A stretch of 64,000 nt of DNA, from the NCBI GenBank assembly GCA_036156195.1, contig JAYZUZ010000011.1, positions 1 to 64,000 on the forward strand, read 5' to 3'. This DNA is from Abyssibacter sp036156195 (GTDB taxonomy: Bacteria; Pseudomonadota; Gammaproteobacteria; Nevskiales; OUC007). A program made the translations under genes and the position numbers. Numbering within the stretch: position 1 is the first letter of the stretch; each line of letters opens with the position of its first letter. Below the pieces are notes generated by a model. It saw only the letters and a program-made list of their open reading frames with translations, did not search any database and had not been told where the DNA came from. Shown here one piece after another: positions 1 through 7,282 of the stretch.

Positions 1-110
1 GCGCTACCCGCCCCCGCCCGTGCGCGGCCACCCCCTCCCCCACCCCCCCCCCACCCCCCCGGCGCCCGCACCCGCCCCCCCCCACCCCCCGAATTCGCCA
101 GGAGTCAGAC
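1..110. other. C-tract-rich leader upstream of nrdB
   Basis: This stretch is almost pure C on the plus strand. There are runs at 31-35, 37-41, 43-52 (10 C), 54-60 (7), 75-83 (9) and 85-90 (6), so the minus strand carries many G tracts with G-quadruplex potential. It ends in a normal leader with an AGGAG ribosome binding site at 100-104, six bases before the nrdB ATG. Whether it is genuine or a sequencing or assembly artefact cannot be judged from here. Confidence 0.7.
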
Positions 111-1289
111 ATGCTTGATTGGGAAGACAGCAACAAGCCCCAGCTCAGCAACACCACCCGCGCCGATGATGCCGCCGCGGCCGCCGTCCACCATCCGGAC
201 CCGTTCGCCGTGAACGCCGCCGTCGCCGAAGGCGCGGGCGCCACCGGTGCCGAGTCCATCGCCATGGGTGCCGGGCGCATCCAGGTCGACGACAAGAAGA
301 TCATCAACTGCAAGGCCGACCTCAACCAGCTCGTGCCGTTCAAGTACGGCTGGGCCTGGGAAAAGTACATCGCCGGCTGCGCCAACCACTGGATGCCGAA
401 CGAGATCAACATGTCGGCCGACATCGCCCAGTGGAAGAACCCCACCGCGTTCTCCGATGACGAGCGCCTGATCGTCAAGCGCGCCCTGGGCTTCTTCGCC
501 AGCGCCGACTCGCTGGTCGCCAACAACCTGGTGCTGGCCGTCTACCGCCACATCACCAACCCGGAGTGCCGCCAGTACCTGCTGCGTCAGGCCTTCGAAG
601 AAGCGCTGCACACCCACGCCTACCAGTACATCGTCGAATCCCTCGGCATGGACGAGGCCGAAGTGTTCAACATGTACCGCGAAGTGCCCTCGGTGCACGA
701 CAAGGCCGCCTGGGCCCTGCCCTACACCCAGTCACTGGCCGACCCGATGTTCCACACCGGCACGCCGGAAGACGACCAGCGCCTGCTGCGTGACCTCATC
801 GCGTTTTACGTGGTCTTCGAAGGCATCTTCTTCTACGTCGGCTTTGTGCAGCTGCTGTCCTTTGGCCGCCAGAACCGCCTGACCGGTGCCTCCGAGCAGA
901 TCCAGTACATCATGCGCGATGAGTCCATGCACATGAACTTCGGCATCGACGTCATCAACCAGATCAAGATCGAAAACCCGCACCTGTGGACCGCCGAGTT
1001 CCAGGAAGAGATCAAGGACATGATCCGCGAGGCCACCGACCTGGAAATCCGGTACGCCCACGACACCATGCCGCGCGGCGTGCTCGGCCTGAACGCCAAC
1101 ATGTTCCACGACTACCTGCACTTCATCGCCAACCGGCGCTGCAACCAAATCGGTATCGCCGACATCTTCCCGGGCGCCACCAACCCGTTCCCGTGGATGA
1201 GCGAAATGATGGACCTGAAGAAGGAGAAGAACTTCTTCGAAACGCGGGTGATTGAGTATCAGGCGGGTGGGACGCTGAGTTGGGACTAA
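111..1289 (+). CDS. nrdB: Class Ia ribonucleotide reductase, beta (radical) subunit
   Basis: This is the small subunit of ribonucleoside-diphosphate reductase, which holds the diiron-tyrosyl radical cofactor used by NrdA to make deoxyribonucleotides in the cytoplasm. All six metal ligands of the family are visible: D133 (SADSL), E164 and H167 (FEEALH), E237 (FEGIFF), and E271 and H274 (RDESMH). The radical tyrosine is Y171, seven residues after E164, which fits class Ia rather than a Tyr-less class Ic. The 392 residues include about 65 N-terminal residues of Ala-rich, poorly conserved sequence before the ferritin-like fold. The ATG follows AGGAG at good spacing. nrdA would be expected upstream, outside the window. 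A strong terminator-like hairpin lies downstream at 1384-1415. Confidence 0.96.
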   Translation: MLDWEDSNKPQLSNTTRADDAAAAAVHHPDPFAVNAAVAEGAGATGAESIAMGAGRIQVDDKKIINCKADLNQLVPFKYGWAWEKYIAGCANHWMPNEINMSADIAQWKNPTAFSDDERLIVKRALGFFASADSLVANNLVLAVYRHITNPECRQYLLRQAFEEALHTHAYQYIVESLGMDEAEVFNMYREVPSVHDKAAWALPYTQSLADPMFHTGTPEDDQRLLRDLIAFYVVFEGIFFYVGFVQLLSFGRQNRLTGASEQIQYIMRDESMHMNFGIDVINQIKIENPHLWTAEFQEEIKDMIREATDLEIRYAHDTMPRGVLGLNANMFHDYLHFIANRRCNQIGIADIFPGATNPFPWMSEMMDLKKEKNFFETRVIEYQAGGTLSWD

Positions 1290-1297
1290 CTGTCAGT

Positions 1298-1339
1298 CAC
1301 AGCATTAAGTGACCGTAGACACAGCATCTGGTGACCGTA
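1298..1339. repeat. Tandem 22-bp direct repeat just after nrdB
   Basis: Two copies of CACAGCAT-NNN-GTGACCGTA start at 1298 and 1320, identical except for the three central bases (TAA and CTG). They mark the start of the AT-richer accessory island. A related inverted motif (TTACGGTGACACC) lies at 6183-6195, just before the RAYT transposase. Confidence 0.8.
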
Positions 1340-1383
1340 ATTCATTCTCATTCGGAAACCAGCTCTGTCAACGAGCAGCACTC

Positions 1384-1415
1384 GAACCACCGGGATATCC
1401 CTGGTGGTTCTTTTT
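1384..1415 (+). terminator. Rho-independent terminator downstream of nrdB
   Basis: Left arm GAACCACC-GGGAT (1384-1396) pairs with ATCCC-T-GGTGGTTC (1397-1410), giving 13 pairs with one bulged T. Five T residues follow at 1411-1415. It probably ends the nrdB transcript. Confidence 0.8.
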
Positions 1416-1450
1416 GGCCCCTGACCTGTGGCCAACCCAAGGCTTGTGAC

Positions 1451-1513
1451 ATGAAGTCGCTGGGCGGTATCGAGCTTCTCGGTACCGCCTTTTTTGTTTA
1501 CAGCGCGAGGTAA
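1451..1513 (+). promoter_or_regulatory. Leader ORF with embedded terminator, copy 1
   Basis: A 20-codon ORF (MKSLGGIELLGTAFF..., ATG 1451, TAA 1511) contains a 12-pair hairpin with a 3-base loop: GGCGGTATCGAG 1463-1474 against CTCGGTACCGCC 1478-1489. Six T residues follow at 1490-1495. The next gene starts at 1520. The ORF frame is open back to 1331. A sister copy lies at 1761. The arrangement resembles an attenuator, or a terminator that happens to be read as peptide; function is inferred. Confidence 0.5.
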
Positions 1514-1519
1514 AACACC

Positions 1520-1723
1520 GTGCCGAAGCAACCATCCAACCACGGCAAGAGATGGACACCTACCCAGGACAAGCAACTGAAGGAACTTGTGAAAGGGAAT
1601 ACTCCGACACGGGTAATCGGGCTCAAAATGGGTCGAACCGAAGACTCGATCTATTCCCGTGCAGCCGAAATTGATGTCTCTCTGAAACCCACCAATCAGC
1701 CCCCCTACAACAGACGAAAATAG
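1520..1723 (+). CDS. Small HTH/Myb-like protein of unknown role
   Basis: This 67-residue protein starts at GTG 1520 after GCGAGG (1505-1510). It reads RWTPTQDKQLKELV...TPTRVIGLKMGRTEDSIYSRAAE, which has the shape of a SANT/Myb-like or sigma-like helix-turn-helix (W-x10-L pattern followed by a recognition-type helix). It ends SLKPTNQPPYNRR. I recall this tail and the TPTRVIGLK-GRT core as typical of a widespread family of small uncharacterised bacterial proteins, so it is probably a real gene. It lies between the two leader/terminator motifs and in front of the SLATT-nucleotidyltransferase pair, so it may be a regulator of that unit; that is inference. Confidence 0.65.
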   Translation: MPKQPSNHGKRWTPTQDKQLKELVKGNTPTRVIGLKMGRTEDSIYSRAAEIDVSLKPTNQPPYNRRK

Positions 1724-1760
1724 TCCGACTTGCGAGACATGGTTTCGTAGGGTTTTCGGC

Positions 1761-1877
1761 ATGAATCCGCTGGGCGGCATCGGAGCACCCGGTACCGCCC
1801 TTTTGCTCTCTGAATGTACGAGGAACGCCAAACGTACTTATACCGCGACACCGAGAGGCCGACAGCGCTTTGAATAG
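1761..1877 (+). promoter_or_regulatory. Leader ORF with embedded terminator-like hairpin, copy 2
   Basis: The ORF begins MNPLGGIGAPGTALLL (ATG 1761) and runs to TAG 1875-1877, overlapping the TTG start (1870) of the SLATT gene by 8 bases in another frame. Inside it, GGGCGG (1772-1777) pairs with CCGCCC (1795-1800), with further inner pairing; TTTT follows at 1801-1804. The peptide M-x-x-LGGI-x-x-x-GTA is shared with copy 1, while the stems differ in sequence. This suggests translation-coupled or attenuation control of the downstream genes; not proven. Confidence 0.5.
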
Positions 1878-2487
1878 AAAGAATCTTTTGAAAGATATTG
1901 CCGAAACTGGCTACAACGTGGGTTTCGGGGCGAAGAAACACTTTGCCAGCTACGATATAGCGACGAAGCTACCCTCGCTCATCGCCCTGATGACCATGGC
2001 GGTAGGCATTTTCGGCCTGATATATCCGACATTGAGCTTGCCGGCGGTGAGCGCGACTGTGTTGCTCCTCGGCTTAATCGCTAAGGACGTGAATTCGTAT
2101 CAAAAGGTGTCCGAGAAGTATGAACAGGCCGGCGTACAACTCACCACTATTCGAGACGAACTTCGAGCCATTTACCGAACCGTTGATTGTCTCGCTGACG
2201 GTGAAGACCTGTCCAAACTCATCGAGCGTTACACAAAGCTCAGGAACGATGCCAAGGCGATAGGGTTCAGCAAACATCTGCTTTTCAGCGACTGGTACGC
2301 CCACTACAAGTTCTTTTGGCAGGACCAGGTTGAGTGGATTGACGAACAACTGAAGTTTCGCTTCTGGCGAGATAAAGTGCCACTGAGTTTAATGGCCTTC
2401 TTGGCTCTAATAGTGGTCGGGACGCTAGGCCTTGCCGTCTACCTTTCTGCAATCGATATTCTTTTTGCAAGGGTCTGCACACCATGA
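1870..2487 (+). CDS. SLATT-domain two-transmembrane effector (CBASS-like)
   Basis: This 205-residue protein matches the SLATT (SMODS and SLOG-associating 2TM effector) pattern. It has an amphipathic N-terminus with a YNVGFGAKKH-like motif, two close hydrophobic helices (about 33-53 and 57-71), a long helical coiled-coil-like segment (75-165) and a third hydrophobic helix (172-197). SLATT proteins are predicted to open membrane pores when a nucleotide signal is produced. The stop codon overlaps the ATG of the next gene (ATGA at 2484-2487), so effector and nucleotidyltransferase are translationally coupled. The start is TTG, which overlaps the end of the leader ORF 1761-1877. Base composition is AT-richer than nrdB. 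Closest guess is the SLATT_6-type family; the subfamily is uncertain. Confidence 0.75.
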   Translation: MNRKNLLKDIAETGYNVGFGAKKHFASYDIATKLPSLIALMTMAVGIFGLIYPTLSLPAVSATVLLLGLIAKDVNSYQKVSEKYEQAGVQLTTIRDELRAIYRTVDCLADGEDLSKLIERYTKLRNDAKAIGFSKHLLFSDWYAHYKFFWQDQVEWIDEQLKFRFWRDKVPLSLMAFLALIVVGTLGLAVYLSAIDILFARVCTP

Positions 2488-3773
2488 CCGTCGCGTTGCT
2501 TTTCGATCAGTTCAGGAAAAACCTGGCTGTGAAGAATGCTGACAAGATCAGCACTCGATACGACACGATCACCGGGCGATTGAACTTTGACTTCTGGGAG
2601 GTTGAATCAAAGACAGCCAACAGCCTGCAAGTTGGCTCGTACGGCCGAAGAACGGCCATTGACGGCGTCAGCGATCTGGATATGGTCTTTGTGCTACCTG
2701 ACGATCTTCTGAGCCGGTACAAGAACCAAGAGGGAAATGGTCCCTCGGCGATGCTTCAAGAAGTGCGGAAATCTCTCCTTCGCACGTACTCAAACTCAAA
2801 GATTACCGCTGACGGACAAGTTGTCGCGGTTCACTTCCATGGGTATAGAGTCGAAGTTCTGCCTGCGTTTGAGGATAGCGACGGTAACTTCACTTACGGG
2901 GACGCCAACAAAGGGGGCAGTTGGAAAAAATCCATGCCCCGACCCGAGATTTCCGCCGCGAACGACATGAATCGACGAACGGGCGGAGTCTACAAAAATG
3001 CCTGCAAGATGGTTCGCGCCTGGAAGAACCACCATGGCGTGGGCATTGGCGGCCTGCTTGTGGATACCTTGGTTCACAGATTTTTTGAGGTCACTGACGA
3101 CTACGACAACTGTGGGTACAGCTCCTATGGGGGGTTGACGCGTGACCTATTCGCTTACCTCGCTGGCCTGCCCGAACAATCCTATTGGCACGCCCTCGGC
3201 AGCGGCCAGCAGGTCAAGTGCAAGGCCAAGTTTCAGAACAAGGCGAAGAAAGCCGCCAGGCACTGCGACGAAGCCCTGAATGAAACCACCCTAATCAAGC
3301 AAGCAAATAAGTGGCGGCCTGTATTTGGCTACGTCTTTCCGACGGCTCAGTCGCTGACAAAGTCCACAGCGATCACCGAGTCGGCTGGGCCGAATGAGGA
3401 ATTTATCGAAAATCTCTACTCAGTTGATGTGTCCTACACACTTTCGATCAACTGCGAAGCCGAAGCTCCAAGCTACAAGGAGTTTTTGAGGCATCTACTC
3501 AAAAATGGGAAGCGTGTCCCGATCGGGAAAAAACTTAAATTCTTCGTGACTGATGAAAGCAACATTCCAGGTGACGCCCAGATTTTTTGGAAGGTCAAGA
3601 ACGAAGGGGAAGTCGCGGTGCAGAGAAAACAACTACGTGGCGAAATTGTTCCTGACAATGGGCTGCGGGAGAGACGGGAAACGTCAGACTTCACAGGGGA
3701 TCACTACGTCGAGGCGTACGCCATATTGGATGGCGTATGCGTGGCACGAGATCGACTTTCAGTGCCTATCTGA
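2484..3773 (+). CDS. CD-NTase (SMODS) with C-terminal AGS-C sensor domain
   Basis: This is a nucleotidyltransferase of the CD-NTase/SMODS class, expected to make a cyclic or linear oligonucleotide second messenger during phage infection. The nucleotide-binding GS motif is GSYGR (residues 51-55). The metal-binding acidic residues are D64 and D66 (SDLDM), with a third carboxylate at E124 (RVEVLPAF). About 170-290 is the helical OAS-like C-terminal lobe. Residues 310-429 resemble the AGS-C sensor domain, with its W-KV-N-G core and LRG motif near 390. The gene overlaps the SLATT gene by 4 bases. No Cap2/Cap3, HORMA or TRIP13 genes are adjacent, so this is a minimal two-gene system. It is convergent with the methylase gene. 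Confidence 0.85.
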   Translation: MTVALLFDQFRKNLAVKNADKISTRYDTITGRLNFDFWEVESKTANSLQVGSYGRRTAIDGVSDLDMVFVLPDDLLSRYKNQEGNGPSAMLQEVRKSLLRTYSNSKITADGQVVAVHFHGYRVEVLPAFEDSDGNFTYGDANKGGSWKKSMPRPEISAANDMNRRTGGVYKNACKMVRAWKNHHGVGIGGLLVDTLVHRFFEVTDDYDNCGYSSYGGLTRDLFAYLAGLPEQSYWHALGSGQQVKCKAKFQNKAKKAARHCDEALNETTLIKQANKWRPVFGYVFPTAQSLTKSTAITESAGPNEEFIENLYSVDVSYTLSINCEAEAPSYKEFLRHLLKNGKRVPIGKKLKFFVTDESNIPGDAQIFWKVKNEGEVAVQRKQLRGEIVPDNGLRERRETSDFTGDHYVEAYAILDGVCVARDRLSVPI

Positions 3774-3792
3774 GAATCAAGGGCACAAGCTA

Positions 3793-3975
3793 CTCCGTCA
3801 CCTCCCCATTCTCATGCGTATCAGCAATCGCCATGAACCTCTCCCGCATGGCTTCCGCCACAGACGTTCGTTGCGTGATCCTCGGCTTCGTCGCCAACGA
3901 ACAAGCCAACTGAGTCCGGTCTGGCAGATGATCGCATTTGGTGAGCCCGACACGACAACGTTGGACTCTAACGAT
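3793..3975 (-). other. Open frame continuing 61 codons past the methylase stop
   Basis: After the methylase TAG (3976-3978, minus strand) the same frame stays open for 61 codons to TAG at 3790-3792. It reads, in part, RVGLTKCDHLPDRTQLACSL and VAEAMRERFMAIADTHENG, which looks more protein-like than random. It could be a remnant of a longer C-terminus cut by a nonsense change, a remnant of another gene, or chance. No independent start with a good ribosome binding site is seen. Confidence 0.3.
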
Positions 3976-6150
3976 CTATCCCGTCAGACCCAAACCATGA
4001 ATGGCAGCATGCGTGTCATCGAATTGCCCCCGCACTTCAGAAGCTTTATCGAAGTGGTATGAAACAAATCGCTGTTGATCCTTGCCCATACTGCTGTAGA
4101 AATACACGGCATTCTCAACATGCTCAGGCGGTCCCAACAACTTCAACAAGGGAAGGAGCTTCAGAGCGGAGTCTGCCCCTTCCGAGTGGAGACAAAGGCA
4201 TCCCTTGTCCAGCGGGTGTTTCATATTCAGCGAAACCCGTCGGAACTGCCCTCTTGTCCCCATTAAACGCGGCACGTCGAACGTATAAGTTCCTGCCTCA
4301 TATTCCATTCGCCCAATCTGGATCAGTTCATAGCTTTGCCAGCCACGACCAAAGATTTCACGCACCTCTTCGACAAGGTCACGAAGGGACGACTCAACCG
4401 CCTCCGCTTGCTTGTCCCCAACTATCCCCGAGTGTCCGTGTTGCTCATTCCGAATTTTCACTGCCCTCATCAGAATGGTGACCAACCGAGGATCGTTGAG
4501 TCTATTGAGCCATGACTCATTGTCCGAGGCATACATTTCCGGAACGACCGGCGCTTTGTCTTGGTCCTTGAGCATTTTTCGGGTCGAGCTACTGAGATAT
4601 TCGACCATGACCTTCCAGGCACCAAAGGTCGCCCTCTCCAGTGAGAAGTGCTCTTTTTCGAGAGCCCGCTTTAATCCCTCCTTGGCATCGCTCCATACGC
4701 TTCGATGGGAAGAAAAGGCACTGAGGTGTACCAAGGCCAGAAACTGCGCGAGCGCTTCGAAAAAGTGGAGGAGAATTCGGAATTTTTCCTTCGGCCCATC
4801 ATTCGTTGTTCGGTACAGCCAGAGGACAGTCGCGAGTGGGTACGGCAGGGTATCCAGCCAATCCTCAAAGGAGTCCTCCTTGTTCACTAGCTCGGCCTGT
4901 TCCAAAAGCACCGCAGCAGGAATCTTGCTGTCCCAACATGCTTCTTCTATTTCAGCGATTTCATTCTTGAGTTGATCGAGGTACTGCACGGTATTCAGCA
5001 CCGTCTGCTGCTCGGTCACGCCTGGTAGGTAGCAAATCATTCGATCAAGCATGCTGAGAGATACGGTCGGCCGAAAGCTCCCCAATCCGCCGGCAGCTCC
5101 CATGGCAAGCTTGCCGAGGTACGAATGAAACCAGTGATCGAGGTATCTCGGTACGACTTTCTCTGGGTTCAACTCAAAACGAATAATCTCTGACTTAACC
5201 GTCGAAAGATCATTCAGATCCGTCGAAAATCGGTGACCTCCACGCGGTAAATAGATTGAACGCCCATCAGCAGGAATGGCCTCCACATCGGCCAGAGTCT
5301 CACGACGGATGACCAATTCGCTGAACGGAATTACTGAAAGCTTTCTCTCCCTAACAAACTTTTGCAGCCGATCCGCTGCATTGACCGCCTCATAACCAAC
5401 GAACCCTTCGAGGTTGACTCTTCGACCCTGAGCGATCCCGTGACCAGACTTTCCTTTGAGGATATTGCGCACCAGAGATTTCAGGTGATCTGGATCTTCT
5501 GAAACCTCGCCGATGACAAATGAGCTGTCGGTCTGCTCCCCTCGACTCAAGACCAGAATCTGGGTAGCGATACCCGTATTCGTGCGACTTCCGGCGGGGA
5601 CATGGATTGCCGCCCTGAATGCAAATCCGAGCTTATTGATTGCGTCCTTGAATTTATCTCGAAGCAACGCGCTAGTAGTATGAGAAATGCTGAGAAACCC
5701 GTTCTCGGACAACTTCATACATCCCCAAGCCGTTAAATATACTCCAAGGTCCGGAAGTCCCAGAGTCAGTGCGGCGACCTCCGGATCTCGTATTTTCTTC
5801 TTGTCACAGCGAGCACCAAGTGGTGGGTCCGCAACGATCAAATCGAAAACTCCGAGCCGGTCACGTTCGAGTTGCAGTGCATCCTCACAGACAATACGAG
5901 CCTCTGAGCCAACAAGGGCACGCGCTGTAGTCGCGCACTCCCGATTAATCTCAATCCCCTCTGCCTGGACACCAGGCGGGACTGCATTGATCACTGACTG
6001 TAGCGATTCACCCACACCACAAACGGGGTCAAGGACCGACTTTGGGGCCAGTTGACGTGCAAGCTCAGCGAAGAACAAATTGACTGTTTTCGGCGAGCTG
6101 TTCTCACCAAATCTGTCGATCTCGTGGTTCATTGCAATCAGGTCTCCCAT
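3976..6150 (-). CDS. Solitary N6 DNA methylase with S-subunit-like segment
   Basis: This 724-residue protein has a type I HsdM-like N6_Mtase domain at about 15-230. SAM-binding motif I is LDPVCGVGES (40-49). The catalytic tetrapeptide position reads ADPPLG (DPPL at 108-111) instead of the usual NPPF/NPPY, so the aromatic residue is missing. Residues 290-400 resemble the end of a type I specificity subunit target-recognition domain (LDRMICYLPGVTEQQTVLN...). Residues 415-724 are helical and unrecognised; no nuclease or helicase motif is seen. There is no hsdR or hsdS beside it. Translation may begin at the second ATG (6132), preceded by GGGAGA, rather than at 6150. It faces the CBASS-like pair and lies in the AT-richer island. 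Confidence 0.75.
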   Translation of the reverse strand: MGDLIAMNHEIDRFGENSSPKTVNLFFAELARQLAPKSVLDPVCGVGESLQSVINAVPPGVQAEGIEINRECATTARALVGSEARIVCEDALQLERDRLGVFDLIVADPPLGARCDKKKIRDPEVAALTLGLPDLGVYLTAWGCMKLSENGFLSISHTTSALLRDKFKDAINKLGFAFRAAIHVPAGSRTNTGIATQILVLSRGEQTDSSFVIGEVSEDPDHLKSLVRNILKGKSGHGIAQGRRVNLEGFVGYEAVNAADRLQKFVRERKLSVIPFSELVIRRETLADVEAIPADGRSIYLPRGGHRFSTDLNDLSTVKSEIIRFELNPEKVVPRYLDHWFHSYLGKLAMGAAGGLGSFRPTVSLSMLDRMICYLPGVTEQQTVLNTVQYLDQLKNEIAEIEEACWDSKIPAAVLLEQAELVNKEDSFEDWLDTLPYPLATVLWLYRTTNDGPKEKFRILLHFFEALAQFLALVHLSAFSSHRSVWSDAKEGLKRALEKEHFSLERATFGAWKVMVEYLSSSTRKMLKDQDKAPVVPEMYASDNESWLNRLNDPRLVTILMRAVKIRNEQHGHSGIVGDKQAEAVESSLRDLVEEVREIFGRGWQSYELIQIGRMEYEAGTYTFDVPRLMGTRGQFRRVSLNMKHPLDKGCLCLHSEGADSALKLLPLLKLLGPPEHVENAVYFYSSMGKDQQRFVSYHFDKASEVRGQFDDTHAAIHGLGLTG

Positions 6151-6230
6151 CCCAAGCCCGGGGTTCTACCCCGTTCTCCGCATTACGGTGACACCTTAGC
6201 AATTACACCATTTAACGCGATGCTGGCCGC

Positions 6231-6923
6231 ATGGCTCGCCTGCCCCGGATCATCGTTCCTGACTACCCGCACCACGTCACGCAGCAGGGGAATCGTCGCC
6301 AACGTATTTTTCTGGTCGAGGATGACTATGCGGTTTATCGGGACATGCTCGCCGAGAATTGCCGAATGCATGGTGTGGAGGTGTGGAGTTATTGCTTCAT
6401 GCCGAACCACGTCCACCTCATCCTGACGCCATCGTCGTCTGATGGATTGTCCCGTGCGGTCGGGGAAACGCATCGCCGCTACAGCGGCTTCATCAATGCG
6501 CGGCTGCGGGTGACGGGGCATCTGTTTCAGGGACGGTTTGGCTCTGTCGCGATGGACGAAGCGCACCTCTATGCGGCATTTCGTTATGTGGCCATGAATC
6601 CGGTCAAGGCGAATCTGGTTGAACGACCTGAAGCCTGGCCTTGGTCAAGCACGCCCGCATATCTGGCTGGTCGAGACGACAGTCTGGTCACGGTCAAACC
6701 GTTTCTTGACCGCATCGAAAACCCAAAAGAGTATTTCAGCGCTGCGGCGGATGAGGTCCGGGAAAGAAACTTGGCATCTGGGCAGAGCATCGGAAGGCCC
6801 TTGGTGGATGACGACACGCTGGCGGCACTGGAGAAGGCGATGGGTATTCAGTTGAGGCCGAGGAAACGTGGGCGGCCACGCAAGAAAAGGGCAGACGCGG
6901 GGCAGGTTAAATTCACGGAATAG
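6231..6923 (+). mobile_element. REP-associated tyrosine transposase (RAYT, Y1_Tnp/HUH)
   Basis: This 230-residue single-strand DNA transposase belongs to the IS200/RAYT superfamily. It has the HUH motif as NHVHLI (H60, H62), the catalytic tyrosine Y84 in HRRYSGFINAR, and the conserved GHLFQGRF and YVAMNPV segments. The Lys/Arg-rich C-terminus (RPRKRGRPRKKR) is typical of RAYTs and could bind DNA. RAYTs are usually single-copy domesticated enzymes that mobilise REP/REPIN repeats rather than themselves. A motif TTACGGTGACACC precedes it at 6183-6195. No clear IS ends are visible. Confidence 0.9.
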
Positions 6924-6949
6924 CTCAAGCGTCACCACAGTCAGTCGAG

Positions 6950-6972
6950 ACAACATTTGTGTGTTTTGTTGT
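6950..6972. promoter_or_regulatory. Inverted repeat in the toxin-antitoxin promoter region
   Basis: ACAACA (6950-6955) and TGTTGT (6967-6972) form an inverted repeat about 50 bases before the antitoxin ATG. Type II antitoxins usually repress their own promoter through such repeats. This is only a candidate operator. Confidence 0.3.
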
Positions 6973-7024
6973 GTTGCGTGATAGCGTGGTCTCCGTCGAC
7001 GATCGAACATAGGACGACGCCGTC

Positions 7025-7282
7025 ATGCGTTTATCAATTGAGGTGACACCCGAGCAGCACCAATGCTTGAAAGCCGCTGCTGCCTTGCAGGGCAAATCGT
7101 TGAAAGCCTTTGTACTGGAGCGTGCCTTGTCCGACCTGAGCAGCGGTGGGCAGGCCGACGATCTACATGCCTTGGAGCAGGTCTTGCGCGCGCGTATGGA
7201 CGCGGCCGCCAAGGGCTCACACTCCAGCAAGTCTGTTGCGGAAATCGCTGACGAGGTGCAGGCGGAAGAAAACCGCGCTTGA
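7025..7282 (+). CDS. ParD-like ribbon-helix-helix antitoxin
   Basis: This 85-residue protein has an N-terminal ribbon-helix-helix: MRLSIEVTPEQHQCLKAAAA forms the strand and first helix, and GKSLKAFVLERAL the second helix. A flexible acidic C-terminus (KSVAEIADEVQAEE) would wrap the toxin. It is expected to neutralise the RelE/ParE-type toxin encoded next and to repress the operon. Its stop overlaps the toxin start (TTGA at 7279-7282), so the two are translationally coupled. Confidence 0.85.
   Translation: MRLSIEVTPEQHQCLKAAAALQGKSLKAFVLERALSDLSSGGQADDLHALEQVLRARMDAAAKGSHSSKSVAEIADEVQAEENRA

Noticed and set aside
1331..1513. 60-codon ORF starting upstream of leader copy 1
   Set aside because: Its first part spans a terminator hairpin and reads as non-protein-like; only the MKSLGGI segment is repeated elsewhere.
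4059..4481. Plus-strand ORFs inside the methylase region
   Set aside because: Shadows of the methylase reading frame with no motifs.
6231..6923. Complete insertion sequence around the RAYT gene
   Set aside because: No terminal inverted repeats or target duplications were found; RAYTs are usually single-copy and non-self-mobilising.
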